Below are positions 32,904 through 42,865 of a stretch of DNA of 64,000 nt, in pieces. The DNA comes from Ephemerocybe angulata (lineage: Eukaryota; Basidiomycota; Agaricomycetes; Agaricales; Psathyrellaceae). A program made the position numbers and the translations under genes. Under the pieces are notes generated by a model that was given only the letters and a program-made list of their open reading frames with translations, had not been told where the DNA came from and ran no database searches. Every line of letters begins with the position of its first letter. The stretch's first letter is position 1. The stretch lies in contig JAACJK010000110.1 of assembly GCA_013368325.1 (NCBI GenBank), positions 1,404,735 to 1,468,734 on the forward strand. The letters run 5' to 3'.

Positions 32904-35840
32904 GCCCGTCGTAGATCCCAACTCAAAAGTACATCCAGTCACTCGATCTCCCCCTCATTCCCCCACCCCACGTCCTCATCCCTCCCCACTCGGCTCTGGT
33001 ACGGCGGTTCTCATACAGACACGCTGGTCGAAACGGGATCGGAGGGGTGGTGCGATACGCCAAGCCTGCAGCTTCGCGCTATACATCGACGTGATCGCCC
33101 ATGCCCACGTCCCCGCGCTCACCCTCCTGCAGAAGGAGCTCGAGTTGCCGCGTACTAGTCCACCGAGGTCGCGCCGTGGCGCACACCAATCAATGGACTC
33201 GGTCTATTCACAACCTTCAGCCATGTCCGGAGTCATCTGAGCGCGATTCCGTTCCATGGGAGAGCGAGTATCCCTAGAGACAGGAGTAGATAAGAAGGAA
33301 GGAGGGAACGAGCGCGGTTGTGACTTTGGGCAGGACTCAGGTCGAGGTGGGAACGAGAATCGCTTGCGCCCTCAGAATCGTTCAGCAAACAAGCAAGCAA
33401 GAAGATGCAGAGACTCAAGCACGCCAACCCGCGTGTATCTGGGCAGGTAACAGCATGTACACGGGATACTTCAAGCAACCATCGTGACAACCTCCAGCGG
33501 AGATGCTGAGTCCCCTATAGCGGCCCACGAGAGGAAAGGAGGGAAGGTCTCACTTACCGTCGCATACGCCATCCCATGTCCGCCCCACTTCTCGTCCCCA
33601 TCGTCTTTCCACCGCTCAAGCACCCATTACTCTTCGCTCAACCGCAACAGCGACTGTAAGTGTGCAGGCGAGGGAAGACGCACCTTTGAGCCTTATCCGT
33701 GTCGATTGGAGGTGGGAAGGTGGTGCGGCATCCTCTAAATGGGCACCAAAAAAGTGAGCAGCGTACAGTGCCATTGGTGAGCCTCAATGCTCTGCGTTTG
33801 CGCGTCGAGCTATCGCCCATCTCCAGATCCCCGTGCGCGCCCAGATCCAATGGCTTAGGTCTTCCTCCGTATCCGTGGGCCCTTGAGGGAGAGCGGTCCC
33901 ATACTGCGCGGGTGGGCATGACGAGGAACGGATATCACAGAGAGGGCATCTACGCTAGACATGAGTTTACCTCTGAGCGGGAGAAATGCACCTTGGTACA
34001 CGGACCCACCGATCGAACGGAGACCGGAAGGTTGGTGAGCCATCGCCTACATACCGAGGCTGAATTCTCGCACCATACACCGACGTGACCTCCCACCCCC
34101 CCATCCCCGCGGTTGCCCTGCTCCAAACGCCACTCAAGCTGCACACGTCCTCGTCCTCTGTGAGCATGTCATCGTCAGCGCACACCGATGTAATCTACCC
34201 TTAACCTTCAGCCAAGACGGGAATCATCGGAGCGGAATTTCGTGGCATGGAAGAAGCGTATTCCTCAAGGAGGAGTGGGTGAAGAGCGCGGTCGCAACTG
34301 TGTGTAGGACCAAGGTGGAGGAAGGGAGCAAGAGGTGGCGGGCGCTCGCGCCCCAGAGGTTTACCAAACACCAAACAACGAGATGCCGAAGTAATGCCGT
34401 CGGCCGAAGCAGCACATCAGACCGGCGCCTATCCTTGTTGTCGTTCTACCACACCCCGCTCCCCAACATCGAGCCGTGCCTGCTCCTGCTCTCGCTTCCC
34501 GCCCGACCCACATAGCAGCCCGTTCGGCCATGTCACCGACAAGTACGAGTCGAGGGAGGCTACCGTCCTCGGCAGCGACACTGATGACACCAATCCAGGG
34601 TGCTGATCATACCAGAATGCCGAGTGCAATAGCACAGGGAGTCATGGTGGTGACGAGCGCGCACATGACGCCAACTCTCAAGAGGTAGAGATGAAGTCGG
34701 GGAGTTGTGCGTAGGTTCTTTCGCTTATAGAGGTGTTGGCTGAGGAGCTGGCTCAACTTGAGTACCCATGCACGAGTGCGGCGATGAAGAGCGAAGCGCG
34801 GTGGGCGTGTCGAGTCGCATACTGGCGCGGCGGAGATCCAGGCAAGAGAGAGACGTAGACGGGAGCGGGACGAAGGCCTGTATCCATTGAGAAAGTGTTC
34901 TTTTAGGCAGATCCCATCGGTTAGAGGGTGTCTGAGGGTGTGGATACCGGCCCAAGGCGAGGTTGGAGGTATGCCCTGCACAATGTGCGTACACTCTCGG
35001 GAGTTCATTCCGAGTGGAGTTGGGGTCGGATCCCAGATAATCCTCACGCCGCCTGTCGTCCTTGAAGTCAATCGATAGGGCACAGATTCCGGATAGAACA
35101 CTCACCGGTAGATACAGTCAAACCATCGTCTTCATCGGGGACCTATTTCACCCCTCGTCGGCGCTACGCAGCTGAATCTCGGGTCGTAGGTAGGGTTCTG
35201 TTTTATGTCGGTGCATGAAAGATGAGCTGGAGCCATCGGTCGCAACGTGAAGAACGAGGGCGGACGAGTAGCCGGAAGGGTACATGGGCGAACCTGTCAA
35301 TGGCGGGGGAATTTTTGGGAGACTCGTCGTATCGAAGCCGACCTGGAAGCGAAGCAGAAATGGTGTGCCCAGTGAGCGTGAAGGTGATGAGTGTGAAGGT
35401 GAAGGTGAAGGACGTCAGGAGGATGGCGCGAACATCGGTAATTGTCTTCTGCTCATTTCGACCGTATACCTCGGTCTTCCCCTCGCCAGGTGGCTGACAT
35501 CTGATCCGAGAGCGCTGCGAGGGTGCGCTTAGGCGAGGGCTTCGCTCTTCGCTCTCTGTACTTTCTTTCCTCTAGTTATCAGAGGCGAGAGCACGTCTTC
35601 ACCTCGTGTTTTTCGGCCTCAGACTGGGCTATGTACACTCATATCTCACTCTTCTGGTATAACGATCACGAGTGTGACTCTACTGGAAGCTCAAGCCAAG
35701 ACCGATACAGCATTCAAGCTCTGCAGTTGAGAAGGAAGTAGTATAAGGTAATCAGGTAGGGTAAAGTAAATAGGGCAAGTCCGCGACAAAGAAAGGCACC
35801 GGGGGAAAGCGTAAAACAAATGAGCAAGGAATATGACATA
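32904..35840. repeat. Degenerate tandemly duplicated region, no intact gene
   Basis: Two stretches are alike: 33000-33480 and 33980-34380. Shared features are a run like CGACGTGATC/CGACGTGACC followed by CCCACxxCCCCGC, then CAGCACACCxAT, an AACCTTCAGCCA motif (33218 and 34205), ATGGGAGAGCG/ATGGAAGAAGCG, and a GAACGAGCGCGGTTGTGAC/GAAGAGCGCGGTCGCAACTG pair. Frames are short and broken. Downstream, 34700-35840 has no recognisable gene. This may be another decayed Kv-type or other subtelomeric block. Confidence 0.4.
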
Positions 35841-37202
35841 CGAAATTCAATAACCGAAGTGAACAAATGGAATCCAAGTCAGTAGCGAGTCCTCTGAGTC
35901 GTCGAGACGGTCTCGTAGTTGCTGAGTGGCATGGTATAAGGCGTGAGCCGAGTGAGTCCCATCGAACGTAGGATTATCGCCACCTTTCTGACGAGCGAGG
36001 AGGTACTCATAATAGGCGACGGATACATCCTGCGCAGCCCGATCGCTGATCGACCACATCGTCCCAACGACTCGTCGATATCCTGCAGCGAGCATTCCTG
36101 CAGCTAGATGAACAGCCTCGTCAGGGAGTTTCTCCTCGCCGGTGCTCGTCTGACACGCCGATAAGAACGCGAGGTCAGCATTCTTGAGGTTGGACCGTAG
36201 TATAGTCCCGAGTTCCAAGGATCCCTGGTGTAACAGGAAGCGACTCTTGAGTGGCTCTGCTGCATTTTGGGACCCATGGCATGCGAGGTGAATGCAGCTG
36301 AATTGCTGCATGTGCTCCAGACATTCATCGACCGTCAGTTCGTCCCCTTCGATCTTGAGCACCTTTATCCCACTCTTCTCGGCATTGGCGAAGATTGATC
36401 GTACTTCCTTTGTGGTCCCAGGGATTACCGAAGCGTTCGACGGATTTGGATGGCTTGTCAAGAACAACCCCGATACTCCTGGGTCGATTGAGCGAGAGCC
36501 ATTCACTATATTAGTGATTGCAGTGATGGTTGGGGTGTAGGATGATATCACATAGTCGAGAACCGTCTCAGGACTCGAACCTCCATAAATCCCCGCTGCA
36601 TGAAGGGGAAGGAAAGACAACGGACCCGTTGGGCACCACCAAAGCTTCGGAGGAACGTCCCCGGATCCTGTATCAACCCTCTAATAGATGTTAGACTTGA
36701 CGAGAATTTTCGAAAGGGTGGCACTCACCGAGAACCCGAGAGCGTCAAGTATCGGCTTGACTATATCTTCCCACAGCCCTCGAAGCACCTGGTGCACAGT
36801 ACCTGCACCATGCCCCGCAGGTCCGGACTTTATAGCCCTCCCCGAAGCCGCGCAATCCGCACTCGCGAACTCCTCCAGAGCGCGAGAACGGAGGTGACGA
36901 GTACGTAGCTGAGAGTCTAAGTCGGAGCGATATTTATTCCCCTTTGCATAAGAGAAATTGGGCAGAGAAATAAGAATAGGCTTGTCCAGTCCATCCAAGA
37001 GTGCCAGAGCATCGCAGCGGCGCCCGTCGAGGTCGATGATGACGATCGGGCCTGATTTGGGGAGGTTCTGCATTATTGTAGAGCATGGCACTGGCATGAG
37101 AAACGATTCGAACCCTGGGATGGCCCTCATCGTCTTGAGGAGATCGTCCCAACACTTAGCGAGATTGCCGTGGGTACGAGCTTCGTCTTCGAGAGATATC
37201 TT

Positions 37203-37580
37203 TATCAAACTGTTAAGTTTGGATAAGTTCTGACCACGTCTGTGAGTGGGAAGAGTTCGATTAGACTTGTAATAACTATACGATATACATGATACGCACC
37301 TGTGAGTGGGAAGAGTTCGATGGGGACTCAACCGCTCACAGTGTGGACTATATACTGTATGAGAACAATGATCGATCTATTTACGGAACAATAGAGTCAG
37401 AGAACAATGATCGATCTATCTATAGAACAATAAAGTGATAACCATCAATAGAATGATAGATGGAATGATTGATAGAATAGAATGATGAAAGAATGACAGA
37501 TAGAATGATGAAATGAAAGAAGCATTGAAAAGCTATGTATCAAATGATGATGAAGGTAACATGAGCATTGCCTTCTAACA
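37203..37580 (-). repeat. 3' LTR of the Copia element
   Basis: 378 bp, identical to the LTR at 42488-42865 except at two positions near 37523-37526 (CATTG here, CGTCG there). It contains a 20-bp direct repeat (37241-37260 and 37301-37320) and a duplicated AGAACAATGATCGATCTAT (about 37361 and 37400), possible promoter elements. Confidence 0.9.
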
Positions 37581-37608
37581 CACCCCCTTAATGCGATGTC
37601 TCTGAATC

Positions 37609-40600
37609 CTATTCGAGTCCAAGCGCAAGTCGATGCTTCTGAATAGCGACTTTGGGGAGTGGTTTGGTGAAGATGTCAGCGATCATGTCGCCAGTAGGGA
37701 GAAAATGAACAGTAATGTTGCCTCGCTTGATAGCGTCTCGGATCCAGTGCATCTTGATGTCGATGTGCTTCATGCGTCCATGGTTCTCTGGGTTCTTGAG
37801 CACTCTAAGAGCTGACTGGTTGTCGACCATGAGAGGTGAGGGTCCTTGTACGTTGTAGCCGAGTTCGCCCAACAGTGTCCTCATCCAGATGATATCTCTG
37901 CCTGCACTCGAAGCGGCGACATATTCTGCCTCAGTAGATGAGTCAGCAACAATCGTCTGCTTCTTCGCGGACCAGCTAACTGCTCCAGAGCCTATCTTGA
38001 TGATGAAGCCAGAGGTTGCTCCGTCGTTGCGATAAGTCAGCTTGAGATCCATGGTGCCCTTTAGATAGCGGAAGACGTGCTTAACCGCCTTCCAGTGGAT
38101 GGGTCCAGGATTGGAGTTGTACTGAGCGAGCTTGGCGACGGCATATGCAATATCTGGTCGGGTTGCAACAGCAAGGTACATTAGGGCGCCAACCGCGTTC
38201 ATGTATGGGACACCCTTCATGCTTTCAGTGTCGCCCGGAGCAGGAACATACTTCGTGAGTCGAGAGCCACTTCCTGGATCCATTGGGGTGGATACCGGGT
38301 AGCAGTCTTCCATGTTGAAGCGTTTGAGCATGTCGAGGATGTACTGGGTTTGGGATAGGCGAAGGATGCGATTGGGTTGGTCATATTCGACCTTGATGCC
38401 GAGGAGATAGGTGGTTGGGCCAAGGTCCTTCAGTTTGAAGACCTTACGGAGCGAGTCCTTTAGCCACTTGATCTTCTCCTGGCTTGGTGACATGATAGTG
38501 ATGTCGTCGACGAAGACAGGAAGAGTGATCCGAATGTCGTCCATCTCCCAAGTGTAGATGCTCGGATCCGACTTGATTTGGACGAACCCTAGAGCTTCCA
38601 ACTCCTTCGCCAGTACCTGGTACCAAAGTCTGCCGCTCTGCTTTAGACCATAGAGGCCTTTATTCAGGCGACATACCCACACCTTTCCATCTGGGCCCTT
38701 AACCTCAAAACCAGGAGCCTGCTTCATGTAGACCTCGTAGTCGTCTTCGATCTTGCCATTGAGATAGGCGTTGTCGATGTCGATAGACTCGATGAAGTCA
38801 CCGTTCATGGCAGCCTTGGCGAGGGCTGTGCGAAGGGAGGTAAGGCGAGCTGTTGGTGCCCAGGTTTGATCGTAGTCCTGTCCAGGGATCTGCGAGTACC
38901 CCTTTGCCACAAGTCGTGCCTTGTACCGATCGATGGTGCCATCTTCCTTGCGTTTGACGAGGAAGACCCATCGCGAGCCGACTACCTTTCTCCCTTCCGG
39001 AAGCTCGACTAAGTCCCAGGTGCCATTTGCAATGAGAGCGTCAATCTCCGCTTGGGCAGCTGCGAGCCAGAATTTACCATCCGGGCCATTGAAGGCTTGT
39101 TCGGGTGTCTGTGGTGAGTCGTGAGGTCGCGTGGCCGCTCCAAATGCTGTCTGCACTGCCGCCTGCAACCTATCATATGCCATGTAGTAGGCCATATATG
39201 TGCCCACGTCGTTACAAAAGACATCGAGTGGGAGGTCGTACATGGTCCGAATTGAATCGAAGATGGGAGTAGCTCGTAGGGCTTGTTCCATATCAACGTC
39301 ATCGTCTCCTGCCTGAAAATCCTCAGCAACGAGTGGTGGTATCTCGGCCAAGTTTTCTTCCTGAATAGGTGGCGGATTGTTTCTGTTGTCACCCCCTCGA
39401 TCTGCCACCACATCACCCCCTTGACGTCGAGCGTGTGGTTGAGTGCCTCGTCGTTGCACCCCATGGAGCAGCTGGAAGTCTGTCAATGCTCTGGTGGAGG
39501 CACGAACAGGACGTGTGCTCTGCAACACCAAGGGAGGTGCACCGACAGGACGTGGAATGAACGAGGGCTGAGGAGGAGGATCGGGGAAAGCAGGAGCAGG
39601 AATAGGACCAATTTCAGGGGACGGAGGTGTGAAGGGAGACTCGGGTATGGCAGGTTTGGTCTGGGTCTGGCGTGTTGGACTAGGAGGAGTAGAGGGATGA
39701 TACTCTGGTCGACGTGTGTCTGCTTTAGGCGCGGAGCCTTGTGCAGGTCGCTTGGGAGTGCGCACTGCTGGGTTCTCTCCATCGTCATCACTATCACTCT
39801 CATCGGAATCGTCGTTGCGATGATTAGGAGGAGGTGGAGGAGATGGGAGAACGACAGGTGGCTTAGCAGGTAGTGGTGTAGGATCATTAGCAGCGTCTGG
39901 CCATATGTCCTGAATGCCGACAGGTACCTGAACCTGTGGATTGGCTTTGGTTGATAGTCCTGGGAAGGATTTCTCGTCGAAGATGATGTCGCGTGATATG
40001 ACGACTTTCTTCGTGCTTGCGTTGTAGCACTTCCAGCCCTTGTATCCTGGTTCAAAACCAATAAAGATACAGAGTTCTGCATGTGGTTGGAGGTTGGTGC
40101 GGTCTTTTCGTGTGATGTTTACGAATGCACGGCAGCCAAAGACTCGGAACATGGAGATATCAGGCTTGGATTTGTGCCAAACTTCATAGGAGGTTGTGTT
40201 TGAAAGCGCAGAGGAGGGGGTGGCGTTGAGGATCTCGGTGTAGTAGAGGACAGCAGCGCCCCAGAACATCATAGGGAGAGATGCCTGGTTGAGCATGGTG
40301 ATTACGCCTTCAGCCAGGGTGCGGTTCAGACGTTCGCTAACACCATTCTGCTGAGGCGTAGCCTTGACGGTGTGCTGGCGTGTGATCCCACGTTCTGTGC
40401 ACCAAGACTCAAAGTTCTTGCCAATGTATTCTCCTCCTTTGTCGTCGCGGAGCTCCTTGACCTTGACTCCGTGCTTTCGTTCTACTTCAGCAACGAAGTC
40501 TTTGAAGGCCTGGAAGGCGTCGCTCTTGCGCTTCAATAGGTAAACCTTCTTGAATCGTGAGTGGTCATCAATGAAGACGATCCAGTACTGGTACCCGACA

Positions 40601-42258
40601 GGTGTCTGGGTGCTGAGAGGTCCATGGAAATCCGAGTGGATACGTCCTAGGAGCTCGGTGGAGCGATGCTCCGATAGATGAGGGAATGGATCCCGATGTT
40701 GCTTCCCAGCTATGCAGTGCTCACAGATATCCTGGAGCGATGATTCCTCGTGTACCAAGACACCAGTGGCGAGGTCATGACGAAGTAGAGTATCCAGTCT
40801 GTCCTTGCCGATGTGCCCTAATCGCTGGTGCAGTAGTTCCTTCTCAACTCTAGTCGCAAATGCGGCCATCGTGTCGTCGCGCGTGAGCGTGGACCCATCT
40901 AAGGATCCTGTGCATCCGCGAATGGTAGCTGTGACTAGAAGCTTGCCATTTTTAAAGAATTCGAGGGAGTCGCCTTCGATGACAACTCGCATCTTTTTCT
41001 TCTTAACAACGTAGAGGATAGAGAAGAGATTGTTGCGCAGAGTAGGAACATATAGTACATCATCGAATATCAAAGTCTCTCCGGTCTTTCCGTGTATGAC
41101 CGGCGTATACCACACTTGTCCCTGCCCTGTAGCCCAGACCACCTCGTCGTTGGCGAGTGAGATGGGAACCTTCACCGGAACCATGTTCCGGATCCAGTCA
41201 CGGTGCGGCGTCATATGTGAGGTTGCACCTGAGTCTGGGTTCCAGGAGGTGTCAGCGGGCGTACGGACAGAGTGACGAATGAGGGGACTTGCGATGTGGG
41301 CAACTTGAGCGAGCATGGCTTTCTGGTCGTTGTCGGGAGCAGAGGTGGACGAGGAAGAGGCGGCGTTGGCTTCCTGAGCCTTCAGCGCCTTCTTGTTTGC
41401 CCTCTTCTTGAGCTGGTAGCAGTCCTCAGACCCATGGGAGTTCTGCGCACCGTGGATCTTGCACTTGTACTTCGGCGTCTCGCTCGTGCTTCCAGAGGCG
41501 CGAAGGGCAGATGCCTCGGCATTGGCAGTGTTCTGCTTGAGAACATCAGACTTTCGGAGATGTTTGAGGATCTCCGAGGCGTTCATGGTGCTCTCGTCGA
41601 GGTGGTTGAGAGTGTGCCGAAGCATCTCGTCGTCCTTGCCAATGAGGCCGATGGCAATCATGCTGAGTGCCAGGTCCTCGGTGAGCTTGGCTGCGCTGTA
41701 TCCGTCGGTGTACGTTGAAGCCGTGTAGGTGCTCGTGGCTCGGACGTAGGATGATGCGGTATAGACAGGTGGAGAGGGGAGCAGGTTTGCAAGGCGAGCT
41801 CCAAGAGCGAGAGCGCGAGATCCAAAGTCAGCATAGCCTTCTTCCTCGTGGCTGGCGTCTCCCTTGCGGAGGCTGACAAGCTCCTGGAGGATGGTAGCAC
41901 GAGATCCAGAGGTCTTGGACTTGTAGGTTTCCAGGAGAGCTTCCCAGATAGCGGGGAGGTCGTTCATGGGAATCCCTGCGAGGAGATTCTCAATCTGAGC
42001 ATGGTCGAGGGTGCTGCGGATGTAGCCGATGGTTTTGGATCGCGCTTGGTTGAAGAACGCCTTCTCCGATGCAGAGCCAGAAAGAGGGAATTCCTCTGCT
42101 CTAGTGAGGATGTCGTGGGCACAGAAGCTGAACGACTTGTTGACGACGTTGTTCTTCCATTGCTGGAAGGTAGCGTCAGTCAGCATGACCACGCTTTCAG
42201 AGCTGGACGTGTTGTCTGTTGCCATAGCGAGAGTGGGAGCGATGGAGAGAGTACTCAA
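37609..42258 (-). CDS. Copia gag-pol polyprotein, 1549 aa
   Basis: One intact frame. Order: Gag (residues ~1-300), a degenerate zinc knuckle (CKIHGAQNSHGSEDC), aspartic protease (DSGATSH, ~341), integrase with HHCC (HQRLGHIGKDRL ... CEHC, ~510) and the D,D,E core (SDFHGP; FIDDHSRF; NGVSERLNR), a Pro-rich linker, reverse transcriptase (SRWVFLVKRKEDG; WAPTARL; FVDD, ~1249) and RNase H (SSTEAEYVAAS, ~1440; TKPLPK near the end). Integrase before reverse transcriptase defines Copia/Pseudoviridae. All catalytic residues I can check are present, so it could be active. Gag and Pol share one frame with no shift. Confidence 0.92.
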   Translation of the reverse strand: MSTLSIAPTLAMATDNTSSSESVVMLTDATFQQWKNNVVNKSFSFCAHDILTRAEEFPLSGSASEKAFFNQARSKTIGYIRSTLDHAQIENLLAGIPMNDLPAIWEALLETYKSKTSGSRATILQELVSLRKGDASHEEEGYADFGSRALALGARLANLLPSPPVYTASSYVRATSTYTASTYTDGYSAAKLTEDLALSMIAIGLIGKDDEMLRHTLNHLDESTMNASEILKHLRKSDVLKQNTANAEASALRASGSTSETPKYKCKIHGAQNSHGSEDCYQLKKRANKKALKAQEANAASSSSTSAPDNDQKAMLAQVAHIASPLIRHSVRTPADTSWNPDSGATSHMTPHRDWIRNMVPVKVPISLANDEVVWATGQGQVWYTPVIHGKTGETLIFDDVLYVPTLRNNLFSILYVVKKKKMRVVIEGDSLEFFKNGKLLVTATIRGCTGSLDGSTLTRDDTMAAFATRVEKELLHQRLGHIGKDRLDTLLRHDLATGVLVHEESSLQDICEHCIAGKQHRDPFPHLSEHRSTELLGRIHSDFHGPLSTQTPVGYQYWIVFIDDHSRFKKVYLLKRKSDAFQAFKDFVAEVERKHGVKVKELRDDKGGEYIGKNFESWCTERGITRQHTVKATPQQNGVSERLNRTLAEGVITMLNQASLPMMFWGAAVLYYTEILNATPSSALSNTTSYEVWHKSKPDISMFRVFGCRAFVNITRKDRTNLQPHAELCIFIGFEPGYKGWKCYNASTKKVVISRDIIFDEKSFPGLSTKANPQVQVPVGIQDIWPDAANDPTPLPAKPPVVLPSPPPPPNHRNDDSDESDSDDDGENPAVRTPKRPAQGSAPKADTRRPEYHPSTPPSPTRQTQTKPAIPESPFTPPSPEIGPIPAPAFPDPPPQPSFIPRPVGAPPLVLQSTRPVRASTRALTDFQLLHGVQRRGTQPHARRQGGDVVADRGGDNRNNPPPIQEENLAEIPPLVAEDFQAGDDDVDMEQALRATPIFDSIRTMYDLPLDVFCNDVGTYMAYYMAYDRLQAAVQTAFGAATRPHDSPQTPEQAFNGPDGKFWLAAAQAEIDALIANGTWDLVELPEGRKVVGSRWVFLVKRKEDGTIDRYKARLVAKGYSQIPGQDYDQTWAPTARLTSLRTALAKAAMNGDFIESIDIDNAYLNGKIEDDYEVYMKQAPGFEVKGPDGKVWVCRLNKGLYGLKQSGRLWYQVLAKELEALGFVQIKSDPSIYTWEMDDIRITLPVFVDDITIMSPSQEKIKWLKDSLRKVFKLKDLGPTTYLLGIKVEYDQPNRILRLSQTQYILDMLKRFNMEDCYPVSTPMDPGSGSRLTKYVPAPGDTESMKGVPYMNAVGALMYLAVATRPDIAYAVAKLAQYNSNPGPIHWKAVKHVFRYLKGTMDLKLTYRNDGATSGFIIKIGSGAVSWSAKKQTIVADSSTEAEYVAASSAGRDIIWMRTLLGELGYNVQGPSPLMVDNQSALRVLKNPENHGRMKHIDIKMHWIRDAIKRGNITVHFLPTGDMIADIFTKPLPKVAIQKHRLALGLE

Positions 42259-42471
42259 GGGCGAAACAACACCACAAGAATAGAGGAATGAGCAATGGAG
42301 GGGATTCGAAGGATCGATGAACGATTCGCGAATGTAGGAATGATGCTAGGAGGAGTATAACTCCGAGATAGCGAGGGGAGCGAGGGTGAGGTCGGATGGT
42401 GATTGTAACGGGCGATGGTAGCGATAACACGTGGTGTCTGATTACAAAACAAGTGTTGCTTATCAGAGGAG

Positions 42472-42487
42472 CCCGGGGCTCATAACT
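42472..42487 (-). other. Putative primer-binding site of the Copia element
   Basis: Directly after the 5' LTR, the coding strand reads AGTTATGAGCCCCGGG. Its complement contains GGGGCTCATAAC, which resembles the anticodon stem-loop of an initiator tRNA-Met (anticodon CAU) rather than a tRNA 3' end. Priming by a cleaved half tRNA-iMet is known for Drosophila copia. Confidence 0.5.
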
Positions 42488-42865
42488 TATCAAACTGTTA
42501 AGTTTGGATAAGTTCTGACCACGTCTGTGAGTGGGAAGAGTTCGATTAGACTTGTAATAACTATACGATATACATGATACGCACCTGTGAGTGGGAAGAG
42601 TTCGATGGGGACTCAACCGCTCACAGTGTGGACTATATACTGTATGAGAACAATGATCGATCTATTTACGGAACAATAGAGTCAGAGAACAATGATCGAT
42701 CTATCTATAGAACAATAAAGTGATAACCATCAATAGAATGATAGATGGAATGATTGATAGAATAGAATGATGAAAGAATGACAGATAGAATGATGAAATG
42801 AAAGAAGCGTCGAAAAGCTATGTATCAAATGATGATGAAGGTAACATGAGCATTGCCTTCTAACA
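42488..42865 (-). repeat. 5' LTR of the Copia element
   Basis: 378 bp, paired with 37203-37580. The simple-sequence part (GAATGATAGATGGAATGATTG and similar) is AT-rich, and two 20-bp direct repeats lie 60 bp apart as in the other LTR. Confidence 0.9.

Noticed and set aside
37198..37202. Possibility that the Copia LTR starts at TGTTAAG (37211), with no target duplication
   Set aside because: Both LTR copies share TATCAAAC before TGTTAAG, and only a start at 37203 gives matching ATCTT duplications and the paralogue's uninterrupted sequence.
41272..42291. Plus-strand frames of 147-148 codons within the Copia element
   Set aside because: Antisense shadows of the gag-pol frame.
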